The translations under genes were made by a program, and so were the position numbers. Shown piece by piece: positions 40,201 through 54,031 of a stretch of DNA of 64,000 nucleotides; within the stretch, counting starts at the first letter, position 1; each line of letters opens with the position of its first letter. The notes under the pieces were generated by a model. It saw only the letters and a list, made by a program, of their open reading frames with translations, was not told the DNA's origin and searched no databases. Source of the stretch: Ophioderma brevispina (taxonomy: Eukaryota > Echinodermata > Ophiuroidea > Amphilepidida > Ophiodermatidae); contig JAMKCH010011918.1 in the NCBI GenBank assembly GCA_023653785.1, positions 1-64,000 of the forward strand, read 5' to 3'.

Positions 40201-43200
40201 TACAACACTCAACCCGAAAAGGGTATTACCTCGGGAAATGAGAGATAATAAATTGCTCTTTCTGGTATATAATTTGTATGCCAAAAAACTCCAAAAAACA
40301 ACCAAAAATAATAATATAATTATTCGAATTAGCCAAGCTTTGCAAACGCAGCGCCCAAACAGCGTGAAAACTGCTTCCCATCACGATTTTGCTCAAAATT
40401 ATTACACCTAATTGCTCCTAATTGTGTGCGAAACTTGATTCCCGTCATTTAAACACCATTGAGCACGAAGGGGACGAAATTGAGGACCAGTGTGGCAGGA
40501 GATATGGTCCTCCTGGCTCACAGTCGGGAATAATGGTGAACAATAGGGCAATCGATTCAGTTGACTCTTCACACAACATTAGTCTCACGCTTTATTCCGT
40601 TGTCGTCTATGGAGCCCGGACTATGATACCTGCCGGACTATGATTACTTTCACACCGGGCTTGAGGATGAGAGAATCGCCAACGGGCGCATACTTTGGGC
40701 GCAATATTTTCTGCAATATCGCCAATTATCGATAATTGACAGTAGTAGAGGCGTAATATAACACATGTCCTATACAACCTTGAAAAATTCTAATAAAATG
40801 ACTCTTTGTATATTCTGGTAGGCCTATATATGAATAATTACCAAAAAATTGTCCCGCCTTCCAGTTGCTGCATTGGTCAGATATTCAAGGTCAACGACCT
40901 TTATACGGCCTATGATGGGTTATAACTGCTCATCCAATTGGCCTGGAAGGAAAAAGATGGTGCCTATGCCCATGTTTTGGGGGTCAATAAACACAATAAA
41001 AGCAGTCTTCAGGCTTACAAATGAAGTCATCATTATCTTTCAGCATATAACACTTTTGATCAAAATTTTTCCATGTTTTCTCAACATAACTGAGCCAATT
41101 CGTCAGTCTGTACAAGTATCAAATAAACCAAAGCATTGACCACATAATCCATTACGAAAACAGCCAAAATACTATGGTAAAATCAGTGGATATCGATGAT
41201 AACTAATTAACCATTCTTGGACAAATATTTAATTTGGACCACATCAGAAGCCCCATTACCACTGTTGAAAATAAGCCAACTCCTGAAAATGCATCACCAG
41301 GCGCAGTGATTCGCCCTTGCTCCACCAAATGTTTTTCTCACAAAAACAAAACCGTCAAACAACCTTCTTGAGGGTGGAGAATAACAAATTGAGGGAGGAC
41401 CGTAATAGTAGAGGCTTAATGTGACACATGTCGTATGTAACCTTGAACAAATTCTAATAAAAGAACTTTCTTGTATATTCTGGTAGGCCTATATATGAAT
41501 AATTATGGAAAAATTTGTCCGGCCTTCTAGTTGCTGCGTTGGTCAGATATTCAAGGTCAAAGGTCAATAACTTGGTCAAAGGTCAATAACTTTATAAGGC
41601 ATGTGATGGGTCATAACTGGTCAGCCAAATGGCCAAGAAACAAAAAGGTGGTGTCCATACCCATGTGTTTCATGTCAATAAAAACAATAAACATATTTTT
41701 CAGGCTTACAATTGCAGCCATCATTGCTTTTCAGCATAGAAAGCACTTTTAATCTGAATTTTTACAAGTTTTTCTCAACGTAAATCAGCCAATTCGTCAG
41801 TCTGTACAAATACTAAACAACAATATTTGACCTTAATATATTATAATAATGAAAAAAGCTACAATATTATTGTCAAATCAGTGAATATTGTTATTGGACA
41901 GATCCTCGAACTGATGAGTCCTGTGTGATTAATAGTGTGGTACTAGTGTTAGACCTTTTTGCATAAATATTTCATTTGGGTACTATTAAAAAACCCATTA
42001 CCAGTGCTAAATGAGCCAACTCCCGAAATAGTCGGGACATGGCACGCACCAAATATCACAGACCACATCACGCGGCACTGTGATTCGCCCTTCCGCAAAA
42101 TGTTTCTCTCACAAAAAAAACTCAGACATGCATGTGGAAGAATAGAGACCTCCTTGCGCTCAAAGTGGTGGTGGGCCTCGTCCGTAGACAAGGCATGTGT
42201 ATCCGAACCCCCTATGGCCACAAGCCACAGTCACAAGCCACAGCCACTAGGAATTTCCCAAAGGCTAAACTTTCTGTTGGGTTTAAACTGTTCGGACACC
42301 AAGAATTGCAAGACCAATGGCAAATCCAACTCCGGAACAAGGCTACGAACCGGGAACGATCCGTAAACATACCCTTCACCAGATTGGACAAGAAGACTGA
42401 AAGAAACCGTCATGCCATCCACCGAGCCCTTTACGGATCTTGCCTGTGGGCTGTTCGGTAAAAAGAAACCTCAGACAATCAGGACACTAAGTTAAATAAA
42501 CCACTCCTGAAAGACATCCTTGAGGAAATTGCCAACCTTGTCTCCGGTACTCAGAAATTGCATGGAATCAAACTCTCTACTGGCATCCCCCCAAAAAAAA
42601 TGGCAAGTAATCTATGATGCTCTAGTGAATTTGCCTGACCAGTAGAGAGCATGGCAGCCTGTTCCGAAAGTCCCCACCTCAGTGTACAGTCTACAAAAAT
42701 GCGCCAGACAAGGTTTGGGAGGCATGGTGTGCACTCTGGACGAACTTGTCGACTTGTAGGACCTCTTACCAGGCACATCAAACTTACCATTGCGGCCAAG
42801 TCGATTTCGTTCTCCGATCTGAGCATGCTCAAATATGATTTTTTCTGGAGGGTCACAATCGAGGTCACTATCGGGCATTTATGAGCTTCGCTGTGCGTGC
42901 CGTCGCTGCTATAGTCCTGACGTCCCTGGCAATTCACCGTAGTAACCATGGTCAGCGTGCGTGTCGACCTTTACTTGATTATCAAACTTAAAGATTGCTA
43001 TTTTTTTCATGAAATGACCTAAAATTGGCTTGTTCACTGAAATTTGATATTACCAGTAACTTTCAGCTGCATCAGCATCAGAAAAAAATGGTGAGCCCTT
43101 TTTTCTTTATTTGGAAGTTACAAGGATAGACCCCCCTAATGTCCTTCAAAATCACATGAAGTGACTGTAGTGATCAATAACCAATTAGGCCTATCATCCA

Positions 43201-46200
43201 TCTAAATTTTATTCGGCCTTATGTTTCCCTTCATGTATCAAAAATATTGTTTGGTCCCCATATTGGAAGTTTGTCTTATGACCCTTTTAATGTGATTAAA
43301 TTCTCCACGGTAAGGGTGTCATATGAGGTGAGTCCCTTTTCCATCCCCTGTTGTTACCCACCCCTTTCCCCACCCCCCCCCACCCTCCCTCTCCCCACCC
43401 CTGCAGACGACCTTGTCAAAATTTTCAAAAGATGTAGAAATATCTCAAATTGCCACCGCCACTGTGTGGGAGCACTACATGTATAACCCGACTTGTGCAC
43501 ATACTTCAGCCTACCCCCTCCCCACCCCACCCCCTTTAATCACAAACGGGAAGCAGTAATCATTTGTAAAAAATGTAGCAAATTACTATCTTACCCCACT
43601 CTGCCTGGAAAGCATCGCTTCCTGTCACCTTACACCATCCACTCCCACCATGCCAGAGCTGTTACATTACACATAACCTCACCCCTCCCTCCCCCTCCCC
43701 CATCCCAGCCTCGAATTATCATGACATGTGACACATCATTAGCTATCATATTACTTTTATCATTCCTTTCATTTACAGCTATTGTACCCAAGCATGAGCA
43801 TGCACCGCCCCTAGGGTGCACATCACATATAAAGCATATGACACACTGGATTCCCGAATTATTGTGCAATATCTTGTGGTCTGTATTTTTGCATATCACA
43901 AACCGCCATACATTAAAATGGAACCGATGCATGATAATTCTGCCACCAATTGCGAGCGAAGGCTTATATTTTCCGAGAAAAATGTGTCATCACATACAAA
44001 ATATTTTGAACACACGACGGGGAGAATTCCAACCATTTACTATCGCTTACTCATCCTCACCATAAATCATCAGGCTTTTTCTCTCACTGATTTTAAGTTG
44101 GGGAAAAAGCATTGAGTAGAATTGGGTTTCACAGATATATAAAAATGTAAAACTGCATCGGTACGCAACAGTTTCCAAGGCAGATCGTTGAATGTTACCA
44201 TCAATGTTTGGCCATAGATTTCCCCATGACGTGAAGTTTGAAGACGTCATATATGAAGCAGCGCTAACACACGATTCGCTCTTACATAATTTATGATCGT
44301 TGATTCGCTACTGAACAGTTTCTTTCTTTGTGCCGGTCCCCTCCCTTTGGAGGATGGATCTGTTCCTACAATCATATCTAGTGCCGTGGCCATAATGGGC
44401 TACCAGCAGGACCAGGCAGTCTCAAGACAAGCACTCGAGGACTTTTGGGAGCATGGCAACCTAGAGAAGCTATGATCAAGGCATAGGCTATCAATCTGAC
44501 CGGTCCGCTGGCCCGGATGTCCTATCTCAGCACACCTGAATATCCGATAACTGATGGCACCCCTTCCTTGTTTATATGTCCCCACTTCATATTGTTGCGG
44601 CGACAGAAGAATTACCTTCCCAGACCCGGGTAGCCAGGCCGCAATGCCAGAAATACGGCGAACAACTTGAGCGTTTATGTGGTGACGAGTCACGTACGGA
44701 GGCTGGTCAGCGGCTTGCCCCCGAAGAGATAGAAGGTGAGCCACCCCCCTCCCAACTTAAACGCATCCAACTCCTTGCCCTTGACTTGCCTCATATGAGT
44801 GGCAAAGTCCACCATTGAAGGTCTGAGGTAACCTTCGTCTCCCTGGGGAGGAAGGTGGGGTGTTTTACCACTACCAACAAGTTTTTCATCCGCCAGCTAA
44901 AACACATAAATTTGAAACCTAATGGCTGCATATAATCTTGGGACCATCATTTGCTTTCATTTTAGCGCAAAATAATCTGTCACGCCACCTTACCTTTGGT
45001 AGTGGTAGACAAGACTCAGTTTTGGAGGAAAGGGATGGTTGCCACCTTATATTTTTCTTTTTCACTTCTATCAAAAATATATATGCTTTATGCACTTAAT
45101 ACCTCCTATTAAGGACTATTGGAACGCTTTTGATATCAATGGAAAGAGGAGACTTATACCAATCCAACTGTACCAAAATCAAAAGGGTCAGAGGCTTTGT
45201 AACTAAGAAATCCAAGGAGGTGTTTTTCCTATATGCTAATTGTGTTTGTTGACCCCAAAAACCTTGGTATAGACACCTCATTTGTGCTTTTAGACCAAAT
45301 GGTTGAGGAGTTATGATCCATAATATACCTTATAAAGGTCATTGACCTTTGACCTTGAATATCTGACCAACGCAGCTGCCAGAAGGCCGGACAATTTTTT
45401 TCATAATAATTCACATATAGCCCTACAAGAATATACAAAAAGTCCTTTTATTGGAATTTTTTCAAGGTTGAATCGCATATGGCCTCTACTACAGCGGTTT
45501 TGCCTGGAGCCGAGAAAACTTGAAAGTGTCACGGTGACACCCGGGAAAAACAGAAACAGCCTGGAGAAACGGGTTTGTACAGTTTAATTTACTACTGTTG
45601 TATGATAATCCCAGTGAATAACTAAGATTAATGTGACTCATAAACACAAGAAAGTGGCAATAAGTCCCGACCTGGCTGGCGACCTGGGAATAACTTTTGG
45701 ACAAATTTCACCAGCGTGCCGTAAATACATGAATAAAATGCCCAAATGTCAAAATGATTTACGCATCTCGGTTATTACGCATGCATTACGTAGTGCCAGG
45801 GTTTCATGTTTCCTGAGGGGATTTGGGCTTGTCCTGGCCCCTTGCTTAGGGTATATAAATCAGCTAGATGCCTAAAATCCCTGTTTAGGGTATAAAATTT
45901 TGGAAGTGTAACCTGTTTAGGGTGTCTTTTTCACTGAGATTAAAATCCTTGTTTAGGGTGCTTTTGAAAAGGCAATTATCGTGGATGGTGTACATGTTTC
46001 AATGTAAGTGACCCCCCGGGGTATTAAATTTTAAACAGCTGTGAAAATGTAAGCAATTTCATTGGCTGATGCCCGGGTTCAATTTGACAATTGAACCCAG
46101 CTGCGTTTTGACGTTATTTGGAAGTTGAATCACTTGTGTCATACCGCATTTTGCTACATTCGCGCTCTTGCCAATGTTGCGTTTTGTTGGGTATGTTTGT

Positions 46201-49200
46201 TGCGTTCAACGGCTTGTTGAAAGCTGTTTAACGGTCCATGGCCCGATCGCTAATAGCCTCGTCCCCAGGGATCCCAGATTTTACCGGAAGTGGTCAATAT
46301 TTTGGTATCAGAAGAAAGCTACGCTAGAGGCACATTTGATAAAGCTCTGTTCTAGCCTTGTTGATGCACTAGTTTGGATAATTTTTCTCATTTACCCTGT
46401 GAAATCTTAGGGCTAAAGGATGTTTGGATGTTATGAGCGAAAATGTACCCCATTTTGGTCGACCAATATTAATTTTACACATTACTCTATGGGGATTACA
46501 AAAACACGTTTTTAGCTCTCACAACAAAACGGGTTGAAATATCGGCGCGAAACTTTACAGATGGGGTTTTGGGGTGAAGGCCATTCTATCAAGATGAAAA
46601 CTTTATATACTAAAATCGGGCCATCCCCCTTTAAGAATGAGAATAAAGGTATGGTTTTGGGGACCGGTACTCTCTTTACGACGAATTGAAACCGGCGACA
46701 CCATTATTTTTGCGTGGAAGAACTCGGACTCCGGCCTCGTTCTTCCACTTAAAATAATGTTATCACCTTGGTTTCAATTCGTTGTAAAGAGAGTACCAGT
46801 TGCCCAAATCATACCTTTATTCTCTAAATTAAATACCAAGTGATTCATGAAGACAAACTTACCTCTGAGCATGTCAGCCTGCTGCGCAATGAGAGCTTTT
46901 ACCTCTTTTACCCATTTTTCTTTGTCTTCAGTGGTCATTGCTTGGATGATAAGGTTGTCACCACCTGGTGTTTTGGCTGCTAAGGTGAATTTTAAGGGAT
47001 CATCTTTCATTTCTTCTAGTCGCAACTTATTAACCTATGACAGGAAAAATAAGACAAACTATTTAATTGACAGGAATGGGTGCTAATACATTGATATGTG
47101 TTCCATCAGTTTCTGATACTCTTGTTATGCTTAATGTGCTTTATTCTGTAATGTATGATTTGATATTGCAAAGTCTAGTTAAGAAGTGCTTTCATCTGCA
47201 AACCTACCAATACTTTCCACTGATTCTTTTAAGCTTTAAACATAACTACATCTTAGCCATCCCATATTCCAAGAAATTTCTTGTTTAATATCTTCACAAT
47301 CAATTTATCTCCACAGAAATTTCTCAAATAATTTGAGTTTCAATCACTCTGGGCCTGTAGGTTTCAGAGCATGGCTATATAAATCTCTGATTAAAATGGT
47401 TTCTATACAAATATACTCATAAACCCACTTTGCTGCAACATATCTCTTAAGTACATCAAGCTCATTATAATTTTGTCAGACATTAAAATGTGTATGCTTT
47501 TTATGTATATCATTTATGGAACTTTATTTATTTATTTGTTTACTTATCCTCAGCTGGAAAAACTTGGACTGGACTGCACCGTGCCCATTATAGACACAGG
47601 GAGTAGGTCATGCCATCCTAACAGCAACAGTGAATTCAAATTGGCATCAACATCTGGCGTGACCCGAGTGCTAATCTATTTCAAAGACCTAACGGTAGGA
47701 GGGCGGTCTTATTCATAACAGACAGAGATTCGATCAAAGGCTTTATCTGGTCATGAATATTTAAATCTAAATGACCGTTATTTGAAATTACACTGTTTTG
47801 TTTATCCACTAACCTCAATGGATTTTGAAGTCAATAATTTATTCCAAAATTATCATGATATTACTAAGATTTATTGAACTAAGGTTTAAGAGGTGATTTT
47901 GTGATGTCACTGGGACTGAGGCTGCCGTAGAAAATGCACATAAGAATTTCATAAATTACCATTTGGAAATCCCAAATTCCCAAATCGAGTAAGTCATATT
48001 CAGTCCCCTGTATAGACAGATACATCCCAGGTCATAACTAGAGCAAATTGTCCTTTCAAAAAGGACAAATATATCATGCAGAAATTGAAATGAATAACAT
48101 TTTAATATTTGACACCTTAAGGTCAGCAGTCTGGTGATTATAGCAATTGATTTGTGGCACAAGGAAGAACTTGTAGATTTTCAAAGAATGTCCCTTTAAT
48201 TGACCCAGATGACCTTTGACCCAAATTTGTGTATACCCCACATGGGCCTTGGGTCAGCAGTTTTTCTGACCAAGTCTGGTGATTGCAATAGATTTGTGAC
48301 ACGAAAAGGAATTTATAGATCTTCAAAGAAATCCCCTTTAATTGGCCATGTTACCTTTGACCCCAATGTGTGTATACCCCATAGGGGCCTTGGGTCAGTG
48401 GTTCTTCTGATTTTCACCGCAATCAGACAGTTTGGCACTAGTAGCATTTTTGAAAGTATAAACAAAGAAGAAAGAAGAAAGTCTGGAAATTGAGAAACCA
48501 CAGAATATCAATCATGCAGCTGCACAGCACCATATACCTAAACTAGCTTCCTGTCACATACACTAGTGTGTTTATGTTGCATTTACTATATTGTTTAAAT
48601 AAGTTTTTGGGCTACCCTGTTTAGGCTACCGTGTACACAGAGGAAATACCTTTATAAATTACATGAAGTGGCGCACCCCTCACAAGTAGAAAAATCTAGT
48701 GGTAATCAATGGCGTAATGTTTTCTGAGAAGAATTCCACCTGTTCTCACTTTTACAAGTTGTTCGTTTTCCAGGAAATGCAGTTTAACTAACCAACGTCT
48801 ACTGACATAAAATCATCCAAATTCAGCAGCCTTGAAGCCTTGTAACAGCATACACTGGTTCCCTGAGACTTTGGTCTCTCACCACCTCACAAATGAGCCA
48901 TAAAGCGAAGCCCAAGGCGCAGGGCACCAGCGTAGTAACAGCAGGGGAGGGCGGCCGAGAAATCCCAATTGAAGACGACGCCATTGGTTTAACACGTAAA
49001 AGCGAAAATCCCTAGAGGTGAAAATTTATTCTGATGTGGATTTATAGCGTCAATATTTTCTGCAGAGTGAGTGGTATAATTTAGAAGAGAGCATATTTTA
49101 GTTATGTGTGTATCTTTGAGTATGGATCCTGGGTGGCGATGTGTTGAAGGGGGTGTGGATTGTGAGCTTTCCATAGTGCTCAGAAGTTCAAAAAAACAAC

Positions 49201-52200
49201 ATGCAAGCTATTGTAAATGTTTAAAAAAATACTAAAACTGGTAGGGAAATTGTAGATGGCTGGAGAAGGGACCAGACAGTATTTTACACAAATCCCATAG
49301 TGCATTGCAATGTGCCTATGTTCATGTGTTGTAATGAAGTGTAAGAACTTCAGGATAAAAGGTACTTTGTAGGCTAAATGAGTGCAAGGGTTTTATGACT
49401 TTGACTTTTATGAAATATGACTTTGGTGGGATCACATGACCTTAGTTAGGTGAAATGTCCACAAATTGGTGCATTGTGGGATGGACTCAATACACCCTAT
49501 GTGGGATCGGAGGGAGCTATAACATTTAGTTCAGGACCCCTCCATTTTCTTTTAATTAATGAAATACAGCTTATCCGTGATGTAAGAGGGGATAAATTCA
49601 GGAGGGGTGATTTCTGATTACCTTTGGGTTGGGTTGGGGTGGGGTCAGAGTGGGGTGGGGAAATGATGGGGGTGGGTGAGATATAATTTAAGAAGAAACA
49701 CACATTTCTCCACAAAGGAAAAAAACAATGCGTTACTTTGATTATAGTAACCTTGACGTGTACATTGGACAAGATATAATGGATATATGTGTATCGGGTG
49801 GAGTGGGGGAAGGGTGGAGATGTCAAGTTAACAGACATTGCTAGACATCAATGAAATCATTTCCTACATTTGAGGGTATAAAATTATGATAAATCAAGTA
49901 GGGGGATGTAAATATGGAGCATCTATAGACCTACTTGTACAAATATTAAATCTCGCTCCTCTCCTCTCTCTCTTCTCATTTGAACTCCATGCTTAGGCAG
50001 GGGCAGTAATGTACACCAAGGGGATGATGAGGGAATTTGTTGTAGTAAACGAAAACATTTGTAATCATAGGGGAATATGAAATCACACACTTTTTGAACA
50101 AAACCGTTCACCACTGGATATGCCTTTGCAAATGGGGGTAGGGGGGGGCAGAAGGGGTGCCCGAGGCATTTTCTGAGGGGCGAATTTGGGTCCCTTCTTC
50201 TATAAACACTGTACAAAGGTCATTTCATTGGTGGCTGCAGGGAGAAACGAGCAGATGAGCAGGGGACAACCCCCCTATGTTTTTTATCTGATTATTTGGG
50301 ATCAAACAAATTCATATTTTTGAATTACTGAATTAAATTTCTAAGTCCAAGAAATAAATCCATGTAGGTTTTCTGAAACAAAGTCCATGTTGGTCGACCA
50401 CAAGTAATTAATCAAAACATGCACTGTCTAGTGGAGACAATTTTAATTTTAGTCACATTGTTTGCTTACCCAAACCAATTTTATAATTCCAAAATTTTTA
50501 GTAATAAGATGTTTGGGGATACATTTCTATATGTGAGGGAGCTATTAAATATGATATGGAAAATCGACCATGATAGGGTCAACCACTTAGGGAGACGTTT
50601 TGTTAGGAATTTTACTGGGGTAAGGACTGAGGAAAAATATGTGTTTGTACTTTTCTTTTCATACTTCTGATACATACCAAATCTCAATTTATGCTGGAAA
50701 ATGGGGAATGAAGGTTGTCGATTGGGTCACTCCACATTTAATAAAGAAAAAATCTCATCAGTATTATTGGGCAAAATATAACCAAGTCGATGTTACCCCC
50801 TATGATAACGCTTGTCCCTCCACATCAACATTCCCAAAGTCAAGTTGTCGCCCAAGTGATAATGATACGCTGCAGGGTCTAAAGTAAAAACAATGGTCAT
50901 TACCATTTATATAACAAATACAATAAGAGCACAAATTCTGAATCTATCTGAAGATAACGGAAGTACTTCATGCCAAGGGACAAATCCATGCATGCGTTGA
51001 CGTATAACATGGCTACCCAGTACCCGTTGACTACAGTACAGTATGACGTGACAGGACAGGGGGGGGGGGGGGGGTGGGGGGGGGTTAATTTTTTTAAGGG
51101 GGGGGGGGGGGGGGTGGGGGTGAAGGTGTGTTAAAAGCTATTGTTTACTTTGTTTATGCTATCGATGAACAAGAAATGCTATAAACCAACTGCCATGGTC
51201 CGATGACAATAAAAATAATAAATGATAAAGGCCACAAACACCTGCATAAACCAACTGCCATGGTCGTGACACTATAATAACTGAATAAAGGTATGACACA
51301 AAAACAGTAGGCAATTGTCTTTCACAAACAATAGGCGAATCGTAGTATTCGTTGACCAGGTATTAAACTCGCGGCTAAGCAGTAAGCACTGATATCGGTT
51401 CATCTTCAAGCACTATGGGCGATCCTTCTCCAGCCGGCGGCCAATAATTCCGCTCAGCACACAAAATCCTCCTTACTTACTTTCGGGCACGTTTGTTTCT
51501 ACCTAGCTGTAGATGGCTTTATTTTACCCTAGCAATCAGGTATTAAGTACAATAAGGCACTTCCCCTACCTTTCGGGGTACGGAGACACCATGATGAGAA
51601 CAGTGTGTGCCCCACGATCACAATAGCTGATCAGGCTCGTACTCACGGATTGTGACCTTTTAGCCACGTTTTTAGAGATCAACGGTCGTACACACGTTAC
51701 GATTATAATCGCGGAAGTAAGCAAATATTGATACCGAGTTTTATATGTGATAGATTTCACAAGAAATTGGGCAATTACAATTAATTTTCGAGAAAACCTG
51801 CACATACAAGAGGTGAGAACACCCGCAGAACTGATTTTTATAATTTTAAAGAAATTATCTCGCAAAAATTATGTACTTCCCAGGGGTGCGTCACCTTTTT
51901 AAATGATACGGGATACGGGTGGCCTAGTTTTAGTTTTTGTTTTTACTTAAAAACACAATGGTAGCGAAAATATTTGACTAAAATCTGTTTAAAGTGAACA
52001 TTTCTGTCATAAAATGTACAAAACCTCCCAATTTTCCATATTAATTTACAAAGGCATAGTTTTTTACTTTTGACAAAGTAAAATTTCAAATGATTCGAAG
52101 AATTTAAAATGGCCACTACAAACACTCAATACAATGGATTGCCTTAAGCTTATAATCATAATGTAAATTATGCATTGTTAACATACTGTTGAGATACACA

Positions 52201-53957
52201 TACTACAAGAAAAACTTAAGGGCTATCGTTTTTTTCCTAAGTGGCGGCGTAAGAGAATTCAACATGGCTGCCATTTATGTTAATTACAGTTATTAATCAC
52301 TTTATCTGTACTGTGGGTATTATTTTGCTGTGCTAAATATTGTACATAACAATTGTTAAAATGCTTATTACTGCCTATATATATTCATTTCAATTCAAAT
52401 TGATTTCCATCAAAACACAAAACAGTTAAATGACATCAGATGGAGGAGGTACAAAAGAAAGCAAATGTCTATAAGATATTTTGTACCACCTTGACTTTAA
52501 AACAACAATTAAATAAATAAATAACAATTACATTAACAAAAAATAAGACAAGCATACAAGCAGGAGAAGTACAAGTAATTTGGTTCTAGTGACAACAAGT
52601 GATTTTAAAATACCAATAAATGAATAGAGGTCTAGATGATAGCCTATAAGTACAAAAACACATGATGAGATAAGTAAAATTTAGAGATTATGAATTCAAA
52701 ATATAAAACTAATTTCCTTTTAAATTGGTTGTTTTTGAATCTTTAACATGTCTTGGCAATTCATTCCAAAATTTTGGGCCTGAATTTTAAAACAGTTTAA
52801 AACATATGCAGCTGGTATTCGCATTTATTTCTAGTGTCATAATTATGATTTGACTTATGGTTAGTAAACATTCCATCAAACAGATATACAGCTACCGATT
52901 CTATTAAACAGCTTTTAAATTCAAAATGGCTGTCACTTTCGTGTAAAATAAACATTTCAAGTCAAAGTGTAGTGACCCCACCTTTAATTAAAGTAGAGTG
53001 GTCACATGAAAATTTGAAGTATCTCCCAAGATCTACCAGAATTGTCCCTCTTGCCAATCTATTGAAAAAAGTGGTTGAATCATCCAAATTGAAAATTTTT
53101 TGTTACAAAGTGAATTTAGCATATTGAAGGAGCAATAATTTGAGAATATGACTAAATGTGTTGTGAGATTCATTTTAATCTGTTAATTTGATGCTTCTTT
53201 ATAAAAAACAAACAAAACAAAACAGGACAGTCGTGTTTGTTATAACTTTTACAATACAACACTTTCAAAATGGCCTGAAATTTGATAAATTTGGCAATAT
53301 TGGGCACACTGTAAAACACTTTAATTTTGCGGGCTAAATCTCGCTAAAATGTCTGCCCCTACTTTGCCCTGCCAACTACATGATTTTCAAGACCACAATT
53401 CCTAAGATGTGAGACAACTTTTGGGCTATTCCATGTCAACACTCGAGATGTGCACCACAGCATGTCATGGATTTTTTTCTTTTTTGTTGTGATGATAGAT
53501 ATTGATGAGAAATGAAAATCCTGAAATTTTGAGCTTCATACCACCTTTTGTTTTCCCACAGGAGCACTCAGAAATTTAGGGGGGTCACTCTCAAAATGCT
53601 GTGCGATGCGAAAGACAATTTTGAGAGGGCCATAAACTTGTAATGGAACCCTCCACAACTTTGAAAATCACTATCTGGGGTATATTTTTGGTGTAGAATT
53701 CAAATCTAGCATCAAAAATGTGATAGCTCTTTTACATTTAAAGTTATTTGGGTGTAAAAATGCAATCTCTTTCATCAGGGACCAAGTTTGGGGGGTCAGA
53801 ACTCTGTGAGTAACAATATTTTTAGTGTCCATTTTTTTGTTAATCTGAGTCACACTGCAGGACTTTCTACCAGTACAATAATAAGCACACTGGGTAAGTA
53901 ATAAGTGAGTTACAGCCCATTGAAAAAATTGTAATTTTGCATTTTGACATATATTGG

Positions 53958-54031
<74 letters not shown>

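Larger units (their letters stand above)
31060..46862 (-). other. Trio/Kalirin intron (15.8 kb) with LINEs and dispersed repeats
   Basis: The largest visible intron, between the PH C-terminal exon and the 49-nt exon. It carries an AT microsatellite, a near full-length degenerate LINE, a LINE 3' fragment, tandem copies of a ~680-bp repeat and several unrecognised GC-richer patches. I see no further Trio/Kalirin exon, and the splice phases do not require one. Confidence 0.8.

Noticed and set aside
41915..41950. CTGATGAGTCC, a hammerhead ribozyme core
   Set aside because: No GAAA box or closing stem II follows within a plausible distance, and the parallel unit A lacks the motif. Treated as chance.
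43493..44065. The longest unassigned frame, 190 codons
   Set aside because: Its length comes from C-rich low-complexity DNA that lacks stop codons; no domain or splice signals were recognised.
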